A stretch of DNA of 64,000 nucleotides. Source: Perkinsus olseni. Lineage: Eukaryota; Perkinsozoa; Perkinsida; Perkinsidae. The position numbers were made by a program, and so were the translations under genes. The notes under the pieces are model-generated. The model was not told the origin of the DNA, searched no databases, and was given only the letters and a program-made list of their open reading frames with translations. Within the stretch, counting starts at the first letter, position 1, and each line of letters opens with the position of its first letter. Shown piece after piece: positions 1 to 9,728 of the stretch. The stretch covers positions 1-64,000 of the forward strand of contig JABANP010000094.1 in the NCBI GenBank assembly GCA_013115135.1, written 5' to 3'.

Positions 1-453
1 CACTCCGACGATATCTGTCGGTTCATCAGTCTCGGGTCCAAGGGTTTCTGGCGAACTTCGCTGGTGAATTTCCATCGTTCGGCCGTACAGGCTGAGCTGA
101 GCCTCATCCTTCTCGACCCATCGAGTTAGACAATTACAGCGCACGCGCGGGAAGCTTAGCGTAAGTTGTATGGCGCACCGGCTGACTGCCTCTGCTCCAG
201 CTGCTGAAGTGGCGACGAGATGGCCTTTACATGCGAAGCTGGCATTGCCAACAGAATAGATGGACCCGAATCTGACAAACTCGAGACAAGATAACGAGAG
301 AGTATCATGAATGAGATTCCTGTAGCGGGCCTTTTGTCAAGACCAAAACTGTCCTGAGGAGCGGAACCGATCGTCCGTGGTTGCTCGATCCCTTTCGATC
401 AGCATGTGCCAAAACCGGAGCGGACGCGCTGTGAAATATGAGAGCGAAATTTC

Positions 454-2198
454 ATGCTGAAGTCTGCTATTGCTGATCTCAATAAAAACCAGCAACATTG
501 AAGCTTTCCAACAGGCCATCGAAGACTTGGCTAGTCTAATCAAAAGTTCGTTAAGCCCAGGCGTCGAAGCAAGTCACTTCTCCACCTCTCCGTCCCTCTG
601 TTTTTAAGTCCTTCATGGAGATATTCGGCATTGACCATCAGGAGATCCAAGCGATCATGTCAATGCTAACAACTGGCACACCTCTAGGCATAAAATGAAC
701 CTATCCCGTATTCCGTTTACTGGCCTACTGCCAAGCCCAAAGCACAATGTGATGTGCGAAAAGTCAATAGAGACTATAAAAGTGTTCTCTTGAACGAACA
801 CGTCGTCAATCAAAAATTCCAGGATGAAGTCTCCAAAGGTTTTTATGAAGTGGCTCTCTAAAGAAGAGCAACAGCATAGAGACTTCGCGCCCATGGCCCT
901 CCTAGTCAAGTCCAACGCCCCTGAGAACGAAGCCGATAGAATTGTAGCACACTAACGGGTGATAGAAGACTACACTCGGAGTCTCCTTAACCGAAAAAAA
1001 GTCAATGCTTTCAAACAATACTACTCCCTAAACTACAAGACGTGTTGAGGACGTTGTCCTCTGTTGTCAGGCCAGGCGAGCAAGCGTGGTGTCTGAAGTT
1101 GGACCTGGCATCAGCATTTAGGCACGTGCCTATTAGCAGTGCAGAAGCTGCCTTTTTAAAATGTTAGAACTTTCTCACTAGCGGCCCAACACTTGGTGTT
1201 ACCGTTCGGGCATAAGGCTTCTCCCTATTTATTCTCTAGAGTGAGTGGCATGTGCCCTCGTCTCAGTAAACTAATTCTGTCAAATTTGTATCATCCTCAT
1301 CCACAGGCCCCTTCCCTACTCTATGTGGACGATCTCCAATTTTTTTCGGGGAGATGTCTCAAGCTCCTCGGCCTTAGTAACAGTTCTACTATGGTTGACT
1401 TTTCGGATTCAAGCTCCAGCTCGAAAAAGTTTCGATCAATGAGAACCCAACCAACTTCATCGGCTGCTCAGTCGAGTTCTCTCCATCCGGCAATGTGAGT
1501 CTGAGCATACCCAAGGACAAGACCGAACGGATGGTACGGTCCCTCTCTCATATCATCAAGCAATCTTCCTGCTCTAGACATGAACTGGAGTCATTATCCG
1601 GGAAGCTTAATTGGGTATGCAATCTAGTTCCTCACATGCGAATGTACCTTGGTAGCTTCTACGGCGGCCTGGCAGTCATGAGCCGCAGAAAACTCAAGTA
1701 TTTGAAGATCGGCAGTCACCTGAAGACTGACCTTTCACTCTGGTTGGAAGTCCTCAAGGACCGGAGCGCAAACTGCAAATTTGTAGTCAGACCTGTCGTT
1801 GCTTTGCTGTCGAAGGTCCCTACTCAGAGACCCCACAAGACCCAAGTCTCACGACATGGTCACACTTGAACTTCTAAGCGCCCTACATGGTCTAAAAACT
1901 TGCTGCGAGTTGCAGCCCAGGGACTAGGTTCCCAACCTTCCTAGCGGTCGACAGTAAAGCAACGAAAGGCATTCTCGAAAAATTGTATTCAAAAAAACCC
2001 CTCCTGCGCAAGCTGCTCATCTCCACTATACCACGCATCGTCAATTCAATGTTATCATTTCACGTAGCCCTCCTGAAGTCTCAGGAAAACAAAATAGCTG
2101 ATACACTGTCACGGAACGTCGAAGTCAAACTTCGACTTCGACGTTCCCTCAAAATGGTGTCGCTTGACGGAGAGTCCGGAAGAGTCTCTAACTTCTAA
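454..2198 (+). pseudogene. Reverse transcriptase/RNase H remnant of DIRS-like retroelement, unit 1
   Basis: Same sequence as the pol region at 12,037-13,774 but broken into many frames. Readable pieces include the palm segment with YVDD near 1320, the thumb/connection region 1495-1869, and an RNase H-like end (1983-2198) with an IADTLSR motif. Relative to unit 2 it carries one-base expansions in homopolymers near 485, 693, 841, 995, 1156, 1340, 1397 and 1892. Most frame breaks come from these. The in-frame TAA after the VAH residues near 955 is shared with unit 2, so it predates the duplication. This is either a decayed copy or one with uncorrected homopolymer errors near a contig end. It is not functional as written. 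Confidence 0.85.
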
Positions 2199-2324
2199 CT
2201 CAGACTAGTACCCTTCGCAGCTTCCGTCGTCAATTGGCGTGTTCAACCTCTTCCTGTAAGGTCTTTACTATACCTATTCCTAGATACATCAAGCTAACAA
2301 CATCGAAGTAAGAAGTCTTCTACC

Positions 2325-3463
2325 TTGCCACGTGATCAATCTGCTGCACTAGCGGGGGCCCTATGGGAATCGGAAAATGCAAGTGAGCACATCGATCACT
2401 TTGTCCATACTTCAAGAGCTGCGTCGACTCAAAGAGCTTCTCAATCAGCAATTAACCTATTCTTCAAATGTATACCGTCGGGCGAAGCCGCCTTTCCACT
2501 GCGAATTCAGCATCTGATAGGCTTCATCATGATTATGATACATAGTGGTGCTTATCGTTATTCAACAATGACTAACTACGTATCACATTTAAAAGTAGTT
2601 AATCGTCAAAAACATCACTCAACTCTCTCTGAACTAGACGAGAGACTACTGAAAGATGCCTTCAAAGCTGCGGCCAAAAAATGTCCACCTAAGTCTCCTA
2701 CACAAAAGAGGCCCCTAACAGTATATGAGGTTACCTCACTCGCCAGTTGAACGACTACACCAACACCAAAGTCCAAGCCCTCGTCGTAGCCTCATTGACC
2801 GCTATATTCGGCCTGTTACGCTCAAAAGAAACGCTGAACTTACAACGCCGCGATGTGAAGTTTCACATTAACGGCAACTGTGAGGTTTGCTCGATCTTTC
2901 TGAGATATTCAAAAACCGATCAAACTGGCCAAGGGCATACGGTCCAAATCGGATGTATCGAACAAGCCCCTAACTGCGTGTCACCACACTGTCCGACTCA
3001 CCGACTTAGAAAGTTCCTGTCCCGGCGTAAAGCCGCCGCGAATAGTGTCGCTAAAGTGTTCAACTTATCGGCGGATCACTGGCGCAAAGGTCTGCGTGCA
3101 GCGTCAGAAAAAATCCACGGCCGGTCACTTGATCACGAACCGCTGGGGACCCATTCACTGAAGCGCACCGGTTGCCAACTGTTGTACCTGTCCGGCTTAT
3201 CCATGTGGGCCATTATGGAATACGGCAGGTGGACAAGCTCAGCCGTGTTTCAATACTTGACCGGTATCACATTGCAGTCTTCGCCGTGTTACTCCCAGAG
3301 AATGGTGAGCAGTCCGTCCCTCGGGACTGGTGACTACAAGGAAATTACATCTCAAGGGTCTTCGGCTGGGTCAGAGGTACAACAGCACACTCCCTCCGAA
3401 CTGGCAAGCGAGTCTCTCACATCAGGCAGTGACCAAGCTCACAGCGATGGCGACTCAGACTAG
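2325..3463 (+). pseudogene. Tyrosine recombinase of DIRS-like element, unit 1 (disrupted)
   Basis: Matches the 382-residue recombinase at 13,901-15,049. A 10-bp deletion near 2747, between short direct repeats, shifts the frame and splits it into 2325-2750 and 2747-3463. The conserved His-x-x-Arg box reads HSLK here against HSLR in unit 2, so the second catalytic arginine is changed to lysine. The first catalytic Arg (LLRSKE) and the tyrosine (QYLTG) are kept. Both the frame break and the R-to-K change make this copy inactive by family knowledge. Confidence 0.85.
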
Positions 3464-3716
3464 CATCGGCTGTCGGTGGTTGTATCTCGACGGGTGCTCC
3501 ACTGCCTTGATACGTAAAGTATCGTTCGGCGTGGTGTGTGTGAGCTGAGCCCACTGGGCTTCACTCCCACTCACACGAGTTACAACCCATACGCTCAGGC
3601 CGATAATCAGCCAGGAGTAAAAGTGTGCCTTAGTTAAGGCACTCCTTCTTATTACTCATTAATTGTAATTGTTGGGTCAGTGAAATGGGACGAGGTGAGC
3701 TTAAATACTCCGTACT

Positions 3717-3738
3717 TCCAGTCAGACTGGACCAGTCT
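3717..3738. repeat. Inverted-octamer insertion, S=TCCAGTCT
   Basis: a-T-b'-T'-a'-T-b structure with T=CCAGTC, both 1-nt loops complementary to the flanking bases. Shared with unit 2 at 15,303-15,324. Confidence 0.9.
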
Positions 3739-3781
3739 GGAAGTTCCAGATACTATCTGAGATAGTGTGTGACACACTCTC

Positions 3782-3803
3782 TGTCCATGATGGACAGTCC
3801 ATC
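3782..3803. repeat. Inverted-octamer insertion, S=TGTCCATC
   Basis: Perfect structure with T=GTCCAT. Shared with unit 2 at 15,368-15,389. A decayed neighbour (3763-3784, two substitutions) overlaps it. Confidence 0.9.
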
Positions 3804-3956
3804 CTCGTCCACATCGTGAAGCTTTAATTAATCTGTGCTGCGACCAGTGCTAATTTCGTCGCCTGATTTGTGATATGAAAGTTCACTTTGCTGGATCTCG
3901 TTGAATTACTCTGAAGTTCGATTAGAACTGTTCGAGTGATAACCACCATAACTGGC

Positions 3957-3978
3957 CGACTCACTGAGTCGGACTCAG
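3957..3978. repeat. Inverted-octamer insertion, S=CGACTCAG
   Basis: Perfect structure with T=GACTCA. Shared with unit 2 at 15,542-15,563, so it is older than the duplication. Confidence 0.9.
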
Positions 3979-4966
3979 AATAACGCAACGAGAAAGTGGG
4001 TCCACGGGTTAATAACTCCGAGATATGGAACCCAACTCTGAACCGACGAGATACGAGCCTTGATCAACTAGCAGTACTAATGGTCTTCCACCCGGCTCTA
4101 ACACCATGATGATGGTAGACCCTGGAATCGTGTTTTCATGCCAGGCGCACTCGGTCTGGTTAATCGCACTGGATAACTGCGCGGGAGAGCGCGTTATCGC
4201 CCGGAGTGTTCGATTTCATCGTTTCAACAGAACCCACGAAATTTCATGAAATTTCACCGCGAAATTTCGGGGCTCGTGCCCTGCGGGCAGATGCTGCTTT
4301 CGATGTTACGAAGACTACATTGATCGTTGAACTATGCGGTATACTTGCGAGGGAACGGCAGGACCGGCAAGGTGGAGCAGCCCTGCTGACTATACTTGAG
4401 ACATTCCGACTCGCGCTGCTGTGAAGGTTGGGCTGAGAAGTAACAGGGGCCCAGCTACAGGGTCTCCTTACGGGCACCAGGCCAGTAGTCTCTTGGCGAA
4501 ACTACGATTAAACATGGTGTCCATCGGCTACCGTTAGCCGCTCACCCGAGGTCTCAAGTACGAGATAGCGAGAGATCTTGCGCGGTCTAGGTATAGAGTT
4601 GGTGTACTCCTGGATAATGATGGTTACCAGAACTTGAGTTTATCACTAATAGCTAGCAATACTACAGAAGAACACAACTCCCCAACGGCCGCCGAAGACC
4701 GGGAGCTTGGACCGGGGCATCTCTACTACTTATTCTTGGGAGGTCCCGTCGCGTCAAAGTAGAGCCGAAAGACGCGAGAAGATGAGGCAGCTAGCATCAA
4801 GGTATATAGCAAGGTGACCTAGCCATTGCCGAGTCACCGCATAGGGGGACGTACGGGTAGGGCAGGTTCGATTTCTACTTAGTACTGGAGAGTCCGGTCA
4901 CCCTCACACGACGATGACGCGTAGAGGCCCCCGGAGGAAGAGCAGCTATCGAGTCTAGAGTTGTCA

Positions 4967-4988
4967 ATGCTTTAAAAGCATTGCTTTT
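4967..4988. repeat. Inverted-octamer insertion, S=ATGCTTTT
   Basis: Perfect structure with T=TGCTTT. Shared with unit 2 at 16,552-16,573. Confidence 0.9.
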
Positions 4989-5020
4989 TACGTATGAGCA
5001 CCCGCCTAGGATCGGCGCGT

Positions 5021-5039
5021 TGAGTTCAACTCAGAGTTG
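5021..5039. repeat. Inverted-heptamer insertion (12 bp), S=TGAGTTG
   Basis: Same geometry with a 5-nt core (GAGTT) and a 12-bp gain. Unit 1 only; the unexpanded TGAGTTG is at 16,606-16,612 in unit 2. Confidence 0.9.
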
Positions 5040-5042
5040 CAA

Positions 5043-5064
5043 GTCGCAGACTGCGACTCGCAGT
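5043..5064. repeat. Inverted-octamer insertion, S=GTCGCAGT
   Basis: Perfect structure with T=TCGCAG, 14-bp gain. Unit 1 only; the unexpanded octamer is at 16,616-16,623. It lies 4 bp from the previous event. Confidence 0.95.
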
Positions 5065-5603
5065 TTGTCCTCAGATTTGCGACATAATCCACCAGTGGCG
5101 AAAACTCAGCCGCGGTGCGTCCGGCTCCCACGCTTTGGCTTACGGATGGGCCTAGAAGTGGTTGATTTCCTCTGGTTTAATGTTTTTCCTATTTTTCCCT
5201 GTTTTTCCACCGTTTTGTTGCGGAAGGAAATTTGCCGAAGGAAAGACTGGCAAACTGGAATTGCTGCCATTTTGGAGCACCCTGAACTCACGGAAGCTAC
5301 TGAATATGAGCGACTCAGCATAAGTCCACGACCGAGCACAGACTGGAGCCTCCAGCCTGGTGGAGGATTGCGGAGCCTCAGTGGAGGCTCGAGAGAATGA
5401 AGGAATCTGTATCGCGATCAGTAACGCTCATGAGTGTACCCCAATACACCCAACGGTTCCCACTCAATCAGATGCCTGATCTGAGGTGGTTGCGCACCGG
5501 AGAGCCCGTATAGCAGAAGCCGCCTGGCTGTCACAGGTTACCGCGTCACAACCTCAATCTAGAAAATCCATGCAGTCGATGCTCGAGCCGTTCTCGCTCG
5601 TCA

Positions 5604-5625
5604 CTCAACGGCGTTGAGTCAACGC
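5604..5625. repeat. Inverted-octamer insertion, S=CTCAACGC
   Basis: Perfect structure with T=TCAACG, 14-bp gain. Unit 1 only; the unexpanded octamer is at 17,163-17,170 in unit 2. Confidence 0.95.
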
Positions 5626-5727
5626 CCAGTAGCTCACTAGGTCACTTTGTGAGACACAACGAGGGCTTGGAGTGTTGTGGATGGACGAGTCATCCATCCA
5701 TCCATCGGATGACTGGATGACTGGGTA

Positions 5728-6120
5728 GGTATGTGGATCCTGATCCACGGATCTGCGCGGTGATCCGGGAGCACGATTGATCCGGCTCCGTGAACCAGAT
5801 CACTCCAAAATCCGAAAAGTCTGATCCAGATCCTGCAATAACGATTCTGAGCCGTGATTCCTGATCCTGCACCTTAATGCATGAGCCGGAATCTTGATCC
5901 GCGATCCTGATACGCGATTCGTGATCCAGATGACGCCTGATCCAGATTATTGACTCCGATCTTTGATCGGTGAGACAAATTCGTGATCCGTGATCCATGG
6001 ATCACTTGCATGAGGAATTCTCGGGGGTGGATATTTCGGTGATCCATGATCCAGTTGCTCAGTAGATCAACGTAGGTGATCTGGGTCATCCGAAGGTACG
6101 GCGTCATGATCCGAGGATCG
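5728..6120. repeat. GATCC-rich degenerate repeat, unit 1
   Basis: About 390 bp with roughly 25 irregularly spaced TGATCC/GGATC words, in both orientations, preceded by an ATCC run near 5690. No single period is visible. The minus-strand ORFs through it are artefacts of the repeat. The same block is in unit 2 (17,288-17,670). Confidence 0.75.
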
Positions 6121-6877
6121 TCTCACGCACAGAATCACTCTTTTGTAACGTGCTATAGAGGCCCGATCCTGTTACGGTGGTATTCCTTAGCGGTACCCTC
6201 AAGAAGATTTGATCCTTGATCTCCCTGGGTCTTAGGACAGTATTTAAATTGTCGACGGTGAGGATTGAACCCGGAACGTTTGCTTGTCCGACAGACGAGT
6301 TTTCCAGGTGCATGCTCAGCTGTGGTGAGGTATAAGGAGAAAGCGTCAGTGTCAATGACCTTCTTCGACACCAGCGGCTCGACTAGTGTCTTAGGCCCAT
6401 CGTGAGAGTTCCCGCTAGATCTAAGGCAGAGACCAGCGTGCGGCTCATTCTTCGGCGACTCGGATTTGTAATCCGCGATCAGACCGAAGTCAATGGAAAG
6501 TTTCCATTGGAAACCTCTGCAACATCGAAGGCGAATTTGCCTGTGTGGTCGAATAAAGTCACCTCTGAGCCATCAGTAAAAGACAGTTCGTAGGTGGAAC
6601 CTTTCACGCACGGCTCGGGTGTGCACTCATAACACCCGTACAGGATAGTCTCGCATCCACCAGGCACAAGGCCATTGAACCAATGCCTCCAGACCAAGAA
6701 GGTTTCTCGAGCACCAGTGTCTACCACCGCAGATACGTCTTGACCGTCAACCTTCAACTTAGCGACGAGGGCGTAGCTCAAACCCTCAAGCTCTCGTGAA
6801 ATATCAACCTTGATCACCGCGGCACCAACCAGGAATGACACGGCAGTGGCTGTCCACAGAAGATGGACGAATACCAT
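6104..6877 (-). pseudogene. Secreted aspartyl protease (pepsin family A1-like), unit 1, frameshifted
   Basis: Starts at 6877 with a hydrophobic signal peptide (residues about 1-20), then a pepsin-like N-lobe with the catalytic VVDTGARETF box (DTG, around residue 55) and a Cys-rich loop. In unit 2 the frame continues through a C-terminal part with an FSLYL segment typical of A1 proteases. Here a 14-bp inverted-octamer insertion (6493-6514) shifts the frame and ends the ORF at 6479. Downstream sequence to about 6104 still resembles the C-lobe in another frame. The family length is about 330-400 residues, so the second catalytic Asp region is not readable. Likely a secreted digestive or virulence-type protease gene that is dead in this unit. 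Confidence 0.75.
6493..6514. repeat. Inverted-octamer insertion in protease ORF, S=ATGGAAAC
   Basis: Perfect structure with T=TGGAAA, 14-bp gain, inside the aspartyl protease coding region. Unit 1 only; the unexpanded octamer is at 18,046-18,053 where the frame stays open. Confidence 0.95.
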
Positions 6878-7028
6878 TGACCAATATAGAATGACTGAGG
6901 ATTAAACTTCCGCCCCTCGGCGTTGGGGCCGAGTGCGAGACTGCCGGCGGCGGCGGCGGCGAGGGGAAGACACGCAAGACGCGTCAAAATCGTGCTGGAT
7001 CGGCAGGTTCCCGCGAAAAACCCAAGTG

Positions 7029-7050
7029 CTCCTGGCCCAGGAGTCCTGGG
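7029..7050. repeat. Inverted-octamer insertion, S=CTCCTGGG
   Basis: Perfect structure with T=TCCTGG. Shared with unit 2 at 18,565-18,586. Confidence 0.9.
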
Positions 7051-7209
7051 GCCTGCAGCTCAACCACGGTTGAGAAGGAAAAGTGGAGGAGAGGAACCCC
7101 AAACCACGGCGAGCCCCACTAGAAATTCTAGCTGCGATCACCATCACTTCCAGTGCCCGAGAGGAGCGGAGCTAGAGCTACTAGCCTCAAAGGCTATGGG
7201 TTACTACGA

Positions 7210-7231
7210 GCTATGAGTCATAGCCTATGAC
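7210..7231. repeat. Inverted-octamer insertion, S=GCTATGAC
   Basis: Perfect structure with T=CTATGA. Shared with unit 2 at 18,746-18,767. Confidence 0.9.
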
Positions 7232-7477
7232 CCATAGTCGCTGTCGCACTTGTGCCAGCAGTCGCGGTTCCAAGCGCGGCTCTGTCGAAAAGTAAACTTT
7301 CCAACGCTGTCTCAACCGCGCATAAGCTACCTTTCTCTCTACAGTATAGAGTCTATGCTCCTCCGTCCGGTTTAGGGCATGAGATCCAGTGAATCATTCA
7401 TTCGTCAAGCTTAGCGAATTTCCGCTTAGCCCAGTTTGAGTCTCGATCTCCCGTTCATCAGTGAGGAAGTCCAACAA

Positions 7478-7499
7478 AGTCCACTGTGGACTGTCCACA
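7478..7499. repeat. Inverted-octamer insertion, S=AGTCCACA
   Basis: Perfect structure with T=GTCCAC. Shared with unit 2 at 19,013-19,034. Confidence 0.9.
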
Positions 7500-7612
7500 A
7501 TATGGTCCGAGTTTAGTTCGGATGAGGAGAGGAGGTAACTGCCTCTCCCGGCCTGAATTTCTTGGATTTCTAGGCCACACTTTATAACGTCTTCCCCTAC
7601 GCTGGGGACATC

Positions 7613-7919
7613 TGCACTATAGTGACAGCATAGTGACGCCTATAGTGTTAGCTATGTTACAGCTAGAGCCTGGTTTAACACTACTCAGCTATTAGACTAT
7701 CATCGCTACACTTACCTTCACTGCTGCTGCGTATCATTAGTCTCAGATAACCATCTGATCTTATTCTGCGCTTTGCACTAGCGTCAATGAGTATACGTGC
7801 TGTCCTAAGCTTAGCGTAGTAAGCTGTAGTGCACATCATCACTAAGCTTCTCTCGAGTCCAATCTTACCTTTCTTTGAGCCCCGTCTCAAATAGCCACAC
7901 TGTACCGAGTTATAGTGCA
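7613..7919. mobile_element. MITE-like element with 9-bp TIR and CATC target duplication
   Basis: A 307-bp segment begins TGCACTATA and ends TATAGTGCA, an exact 9-bp terminal inverted repeat. It is flanked by CATC at 7609-7612 and 7920-7923. Unit 2 has the empty site with a single CATC near 19,146-19,149. No ORF for a transposase lies inside, so it is non-autonomous. The superfamily is not assigned; a 4-bp duplication is unusual enough that a 5-bp reading (ACATC with a one-base-shorter end) should be kept open. Confidence 0.88.
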
Positions 7920-8012
7920 CATCGGGGACATGCACGTTTCTCATCCTCGGCTAGCGAACCAGTTTTGCGGTGATGGCTCAAATATCACTAGGCAGACTAG
8001 TGAAACTCAACA

Positions 8013-8034
8013 AGCGAATCATCCGCTGCGGGTG
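8013..8034. repeat. Decayed inverted-octamer insertion, S=AGCGGATG
   Basis: Two substitutions away from the perfect structure seen at the matching site in unit 2 (19,237-19,258). Confidence 0.75.
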
Positions 8035-8462
8035 TCTTGGGCCAGCCTAAGCCGACACCACTGCCCTATAACGGAAGTAGCCTTGCAATGCACTTCAGCT
8101 TGGCAGCCGATCCTCCGCCTAAGCATCCCGCTAGTCAAGACGGTCGGTATTGGTATCATGATGAGCCACACCTCCAATACGTAGAGTGACGAGCCATGAA
8201 GTATGATACTCTGAGTATCGGCTCCGAGCCGACGGACCTCCAGCGACTCTTCGTACAGTTTCAGCCCGTACTAAGTTTTTTTCGTACTTTCCAGAGATTT
8301 CGTACAGATTGGGCCGCCCAATTTGGGCGATTTGTCGGCATCATTATTGCGCCAAAAGGATGCGAACAAGTCGCAACTCCCGCAAGTTTCTCAATGATTG
8401 CTGCCAGGATAGATCCTGGTTCTACCGGTAGAAATTCGACCATAGACTCTACCTGGTAGATG

Positions 8463-8484
8463 GCAGACAGTGTCTGCCAGGCAC
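8463..8484. repeat. Inverted-octamer insertion, S=GCAGACAC
   Basis: One substitution here; perfect in unit 2 at 19,687-19,708 with T=CAGACA. Confidence 0.88.
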
Positions 8485-8715
8485 TACCGCTGTGAACCAA
8501 GATGACGTAGCCAAAATGCGAGACGAATTTGTAGCTTGTTACCTGGTATGCGCTATTTTCTGAGCCCTCTGGCTCCACATCTCTGAGCGTGAGCCCCTTT
8601 TATTTGCAGAGGACGCGAGCTGGAAAGGTTTTCCGATGATAGTATGGGTGTAAGAATTTTACAGTAAAATTCACCGGCGGATGTTGGACCCTCTTGCCTT
8701 CTGGATGCGCTATGG

Positions 8716-8737
8716 CTTTTAACTGAAAAGTTTTCAG
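8716..8737. repeat. Inverted-octamer insertion, S=CTTTTCAG
   Basis: One substitution in the first arm, otherwise exact. Shared with unit 2 at 19,952-19,973. Confidence 0.8.
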
Positions 8738-9553
8738 GTGAGGAGCCTTGGCGAGTGGAATATCTCCTTCAGAAAATTGGCAATTTCTGTCGTGCCTCGA
8801 CCCGTGGCATCGGAGCAACTAGCTTTCTCTGATTAGTCTTGCGTAATGAAGATGTCATCATATCTATTATGCGTTTAAGCAAGGCTTATGTCCAGAACCA
8901 ACCTGCTGAGTCGGCTATTTATCTGTCTGTTCGCTGCGTCATCAACGTGAGATGATTGACGCTACCAAAGCTGCATCCGCGATGTGCCTCACATCATGTG
9001 AGAACGGCTCCCCGGGAACAGTAGTTTTGCTAATTATCGCCTTGGCGGCCCGGCTTGGCTGGACGCTCATTCGGATTAGTTGAACCACTCTTGAGCGAGT
9101 TCTTCGAGTCCGAGTGCTTCTGACCTCGCAATCTGACGAAGGATTGCGACACATGCCCTTCCCGAGTTCATTCCAGCTCTCCTTTTTCAAACTTCTAACT
9201 GGTTTCCCCTCCTGCAAAGCACTTAGTTCGACAGCATACATTCCTGTCGATTCTTTCTTATTGCCGATATTCTATGTTCGAACTTTCCCTTTAGACTCGT
9301 TCGGAAATTTTCGCTTCAACAGTATGCCACAGCCAGTACGGGTGAAGCCACCCAGGTCGGATTCGCAATTGATGTTCCCAACTGAGCCGCTCCTGCGAAG
9401 ATGTGTAACTCTCGACTCACTCAACAAGCATAGTATCGAGATGAGTTCGAATAGAATAAATGAGCAACGGTTTTCCCTCTAAGCAACTCGTTTTCTCAAG
9501 ACTTCACCAGCCGCTAAACGTTAAATGAAGAGAAGCTGGTCACTCTACTCTGT

Positions 9554-9575
9554 GAGGCTGGCAGCCTCAGGCTGC
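9554..9575. repeat. Inverted-octamer insertion, S=GAGGCTGC
   Basis: Perfect structure with T=AGGCTG. Shared with unit 2 at 20,794-20,815. Confidence 0.9.
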
Positions 9576-9728
9576 CCACCGCTGAGCAGAGGACAAGATA
9601 AAATGTTCATTCTACTCGGAGAGGCTTTCCGCCACTTAACATACGATGGAAGTGGAATATTCATGCTGTCTCAAAGACAATCATGAGAATCTCAAATAAA
9701 TGAAAGAATCGCCGGAGAAGTAGCTCCC

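Larger units (their letters stand above)
3464..5727. other. Noncoding tail of the retroelement core, unit 1
   Basis: No convincing ORF. The stretch is present in unit 2 (15,050-17,287) and partly in the third unit (24,240-24,960), with about 290 bp around 4330-4620 conserved in all three. It contains a cluster of 1-nt-loop hairpins at 3714-3803, a perfect 18-bp palindrome near 4231, and a T-rich patch around 5165-5220. The segment could be the 3' terminal part of the retroelement. No inverted terminal repeat could be fixed by eye. Confidence 0.6.
6902..9728. other. Noncoding stretch between protease genes, unit 1
   Basis: A CGG trinucleotide run lies near 6946 (one unit longer here than in unit 2). 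Five hairpin insertions are embedded. A 105-codon open frame at 8261-8578 minus is kept in unit 2, but no family was recognised and it contains a hairpin insertion. The 307-bp MITE-like insertion at 7613 is unique to this unit. Confidence 0.6.

Noticed and set aside
4330..4620. Conserved block considered as an rRNA or structured ncRNA gene
   Set aside because: It recurs in three tandem units, but no rRNA signature was recognised. It is more simply part of the repeated element.
5690..5720. CRISPR-like short repeats at the ATCC run
   Set aside because: It is a simple 4-bp microsatellite; no spacers of constant length, and the genome is eukaryotic.
6240..6290. GGATTGAACCC as a further intron T-arm motif in the aspartyl protease
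   Set aside because: The last consensus base fails and the T-stem does not pair. The intron boundaries here are also unclear.
5690..6355. Overlapping minus-strand ORFs with DHGSRI/DQDSGS repeats
   Set aside because: They are translations of the GATCC-rich repeat, not a protein under selection.
8261..8578. 105-codon minus-strand ORF kept in both tandem units
   Set aside because: The units are so similar that an open frame is expected by chance to persist. It contains a hairpin insertion and shows no recognisable domain.
8653..8674. Hairpin GAATTTTAC/GTAAAATTC with a 1-nt loop as another inverted-octamer insertion
   Set aside because: The loop base does not complement the downstream flank, and the third block fits only with a 5-nt core. 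It may be a decayed case but does not meet the rule.
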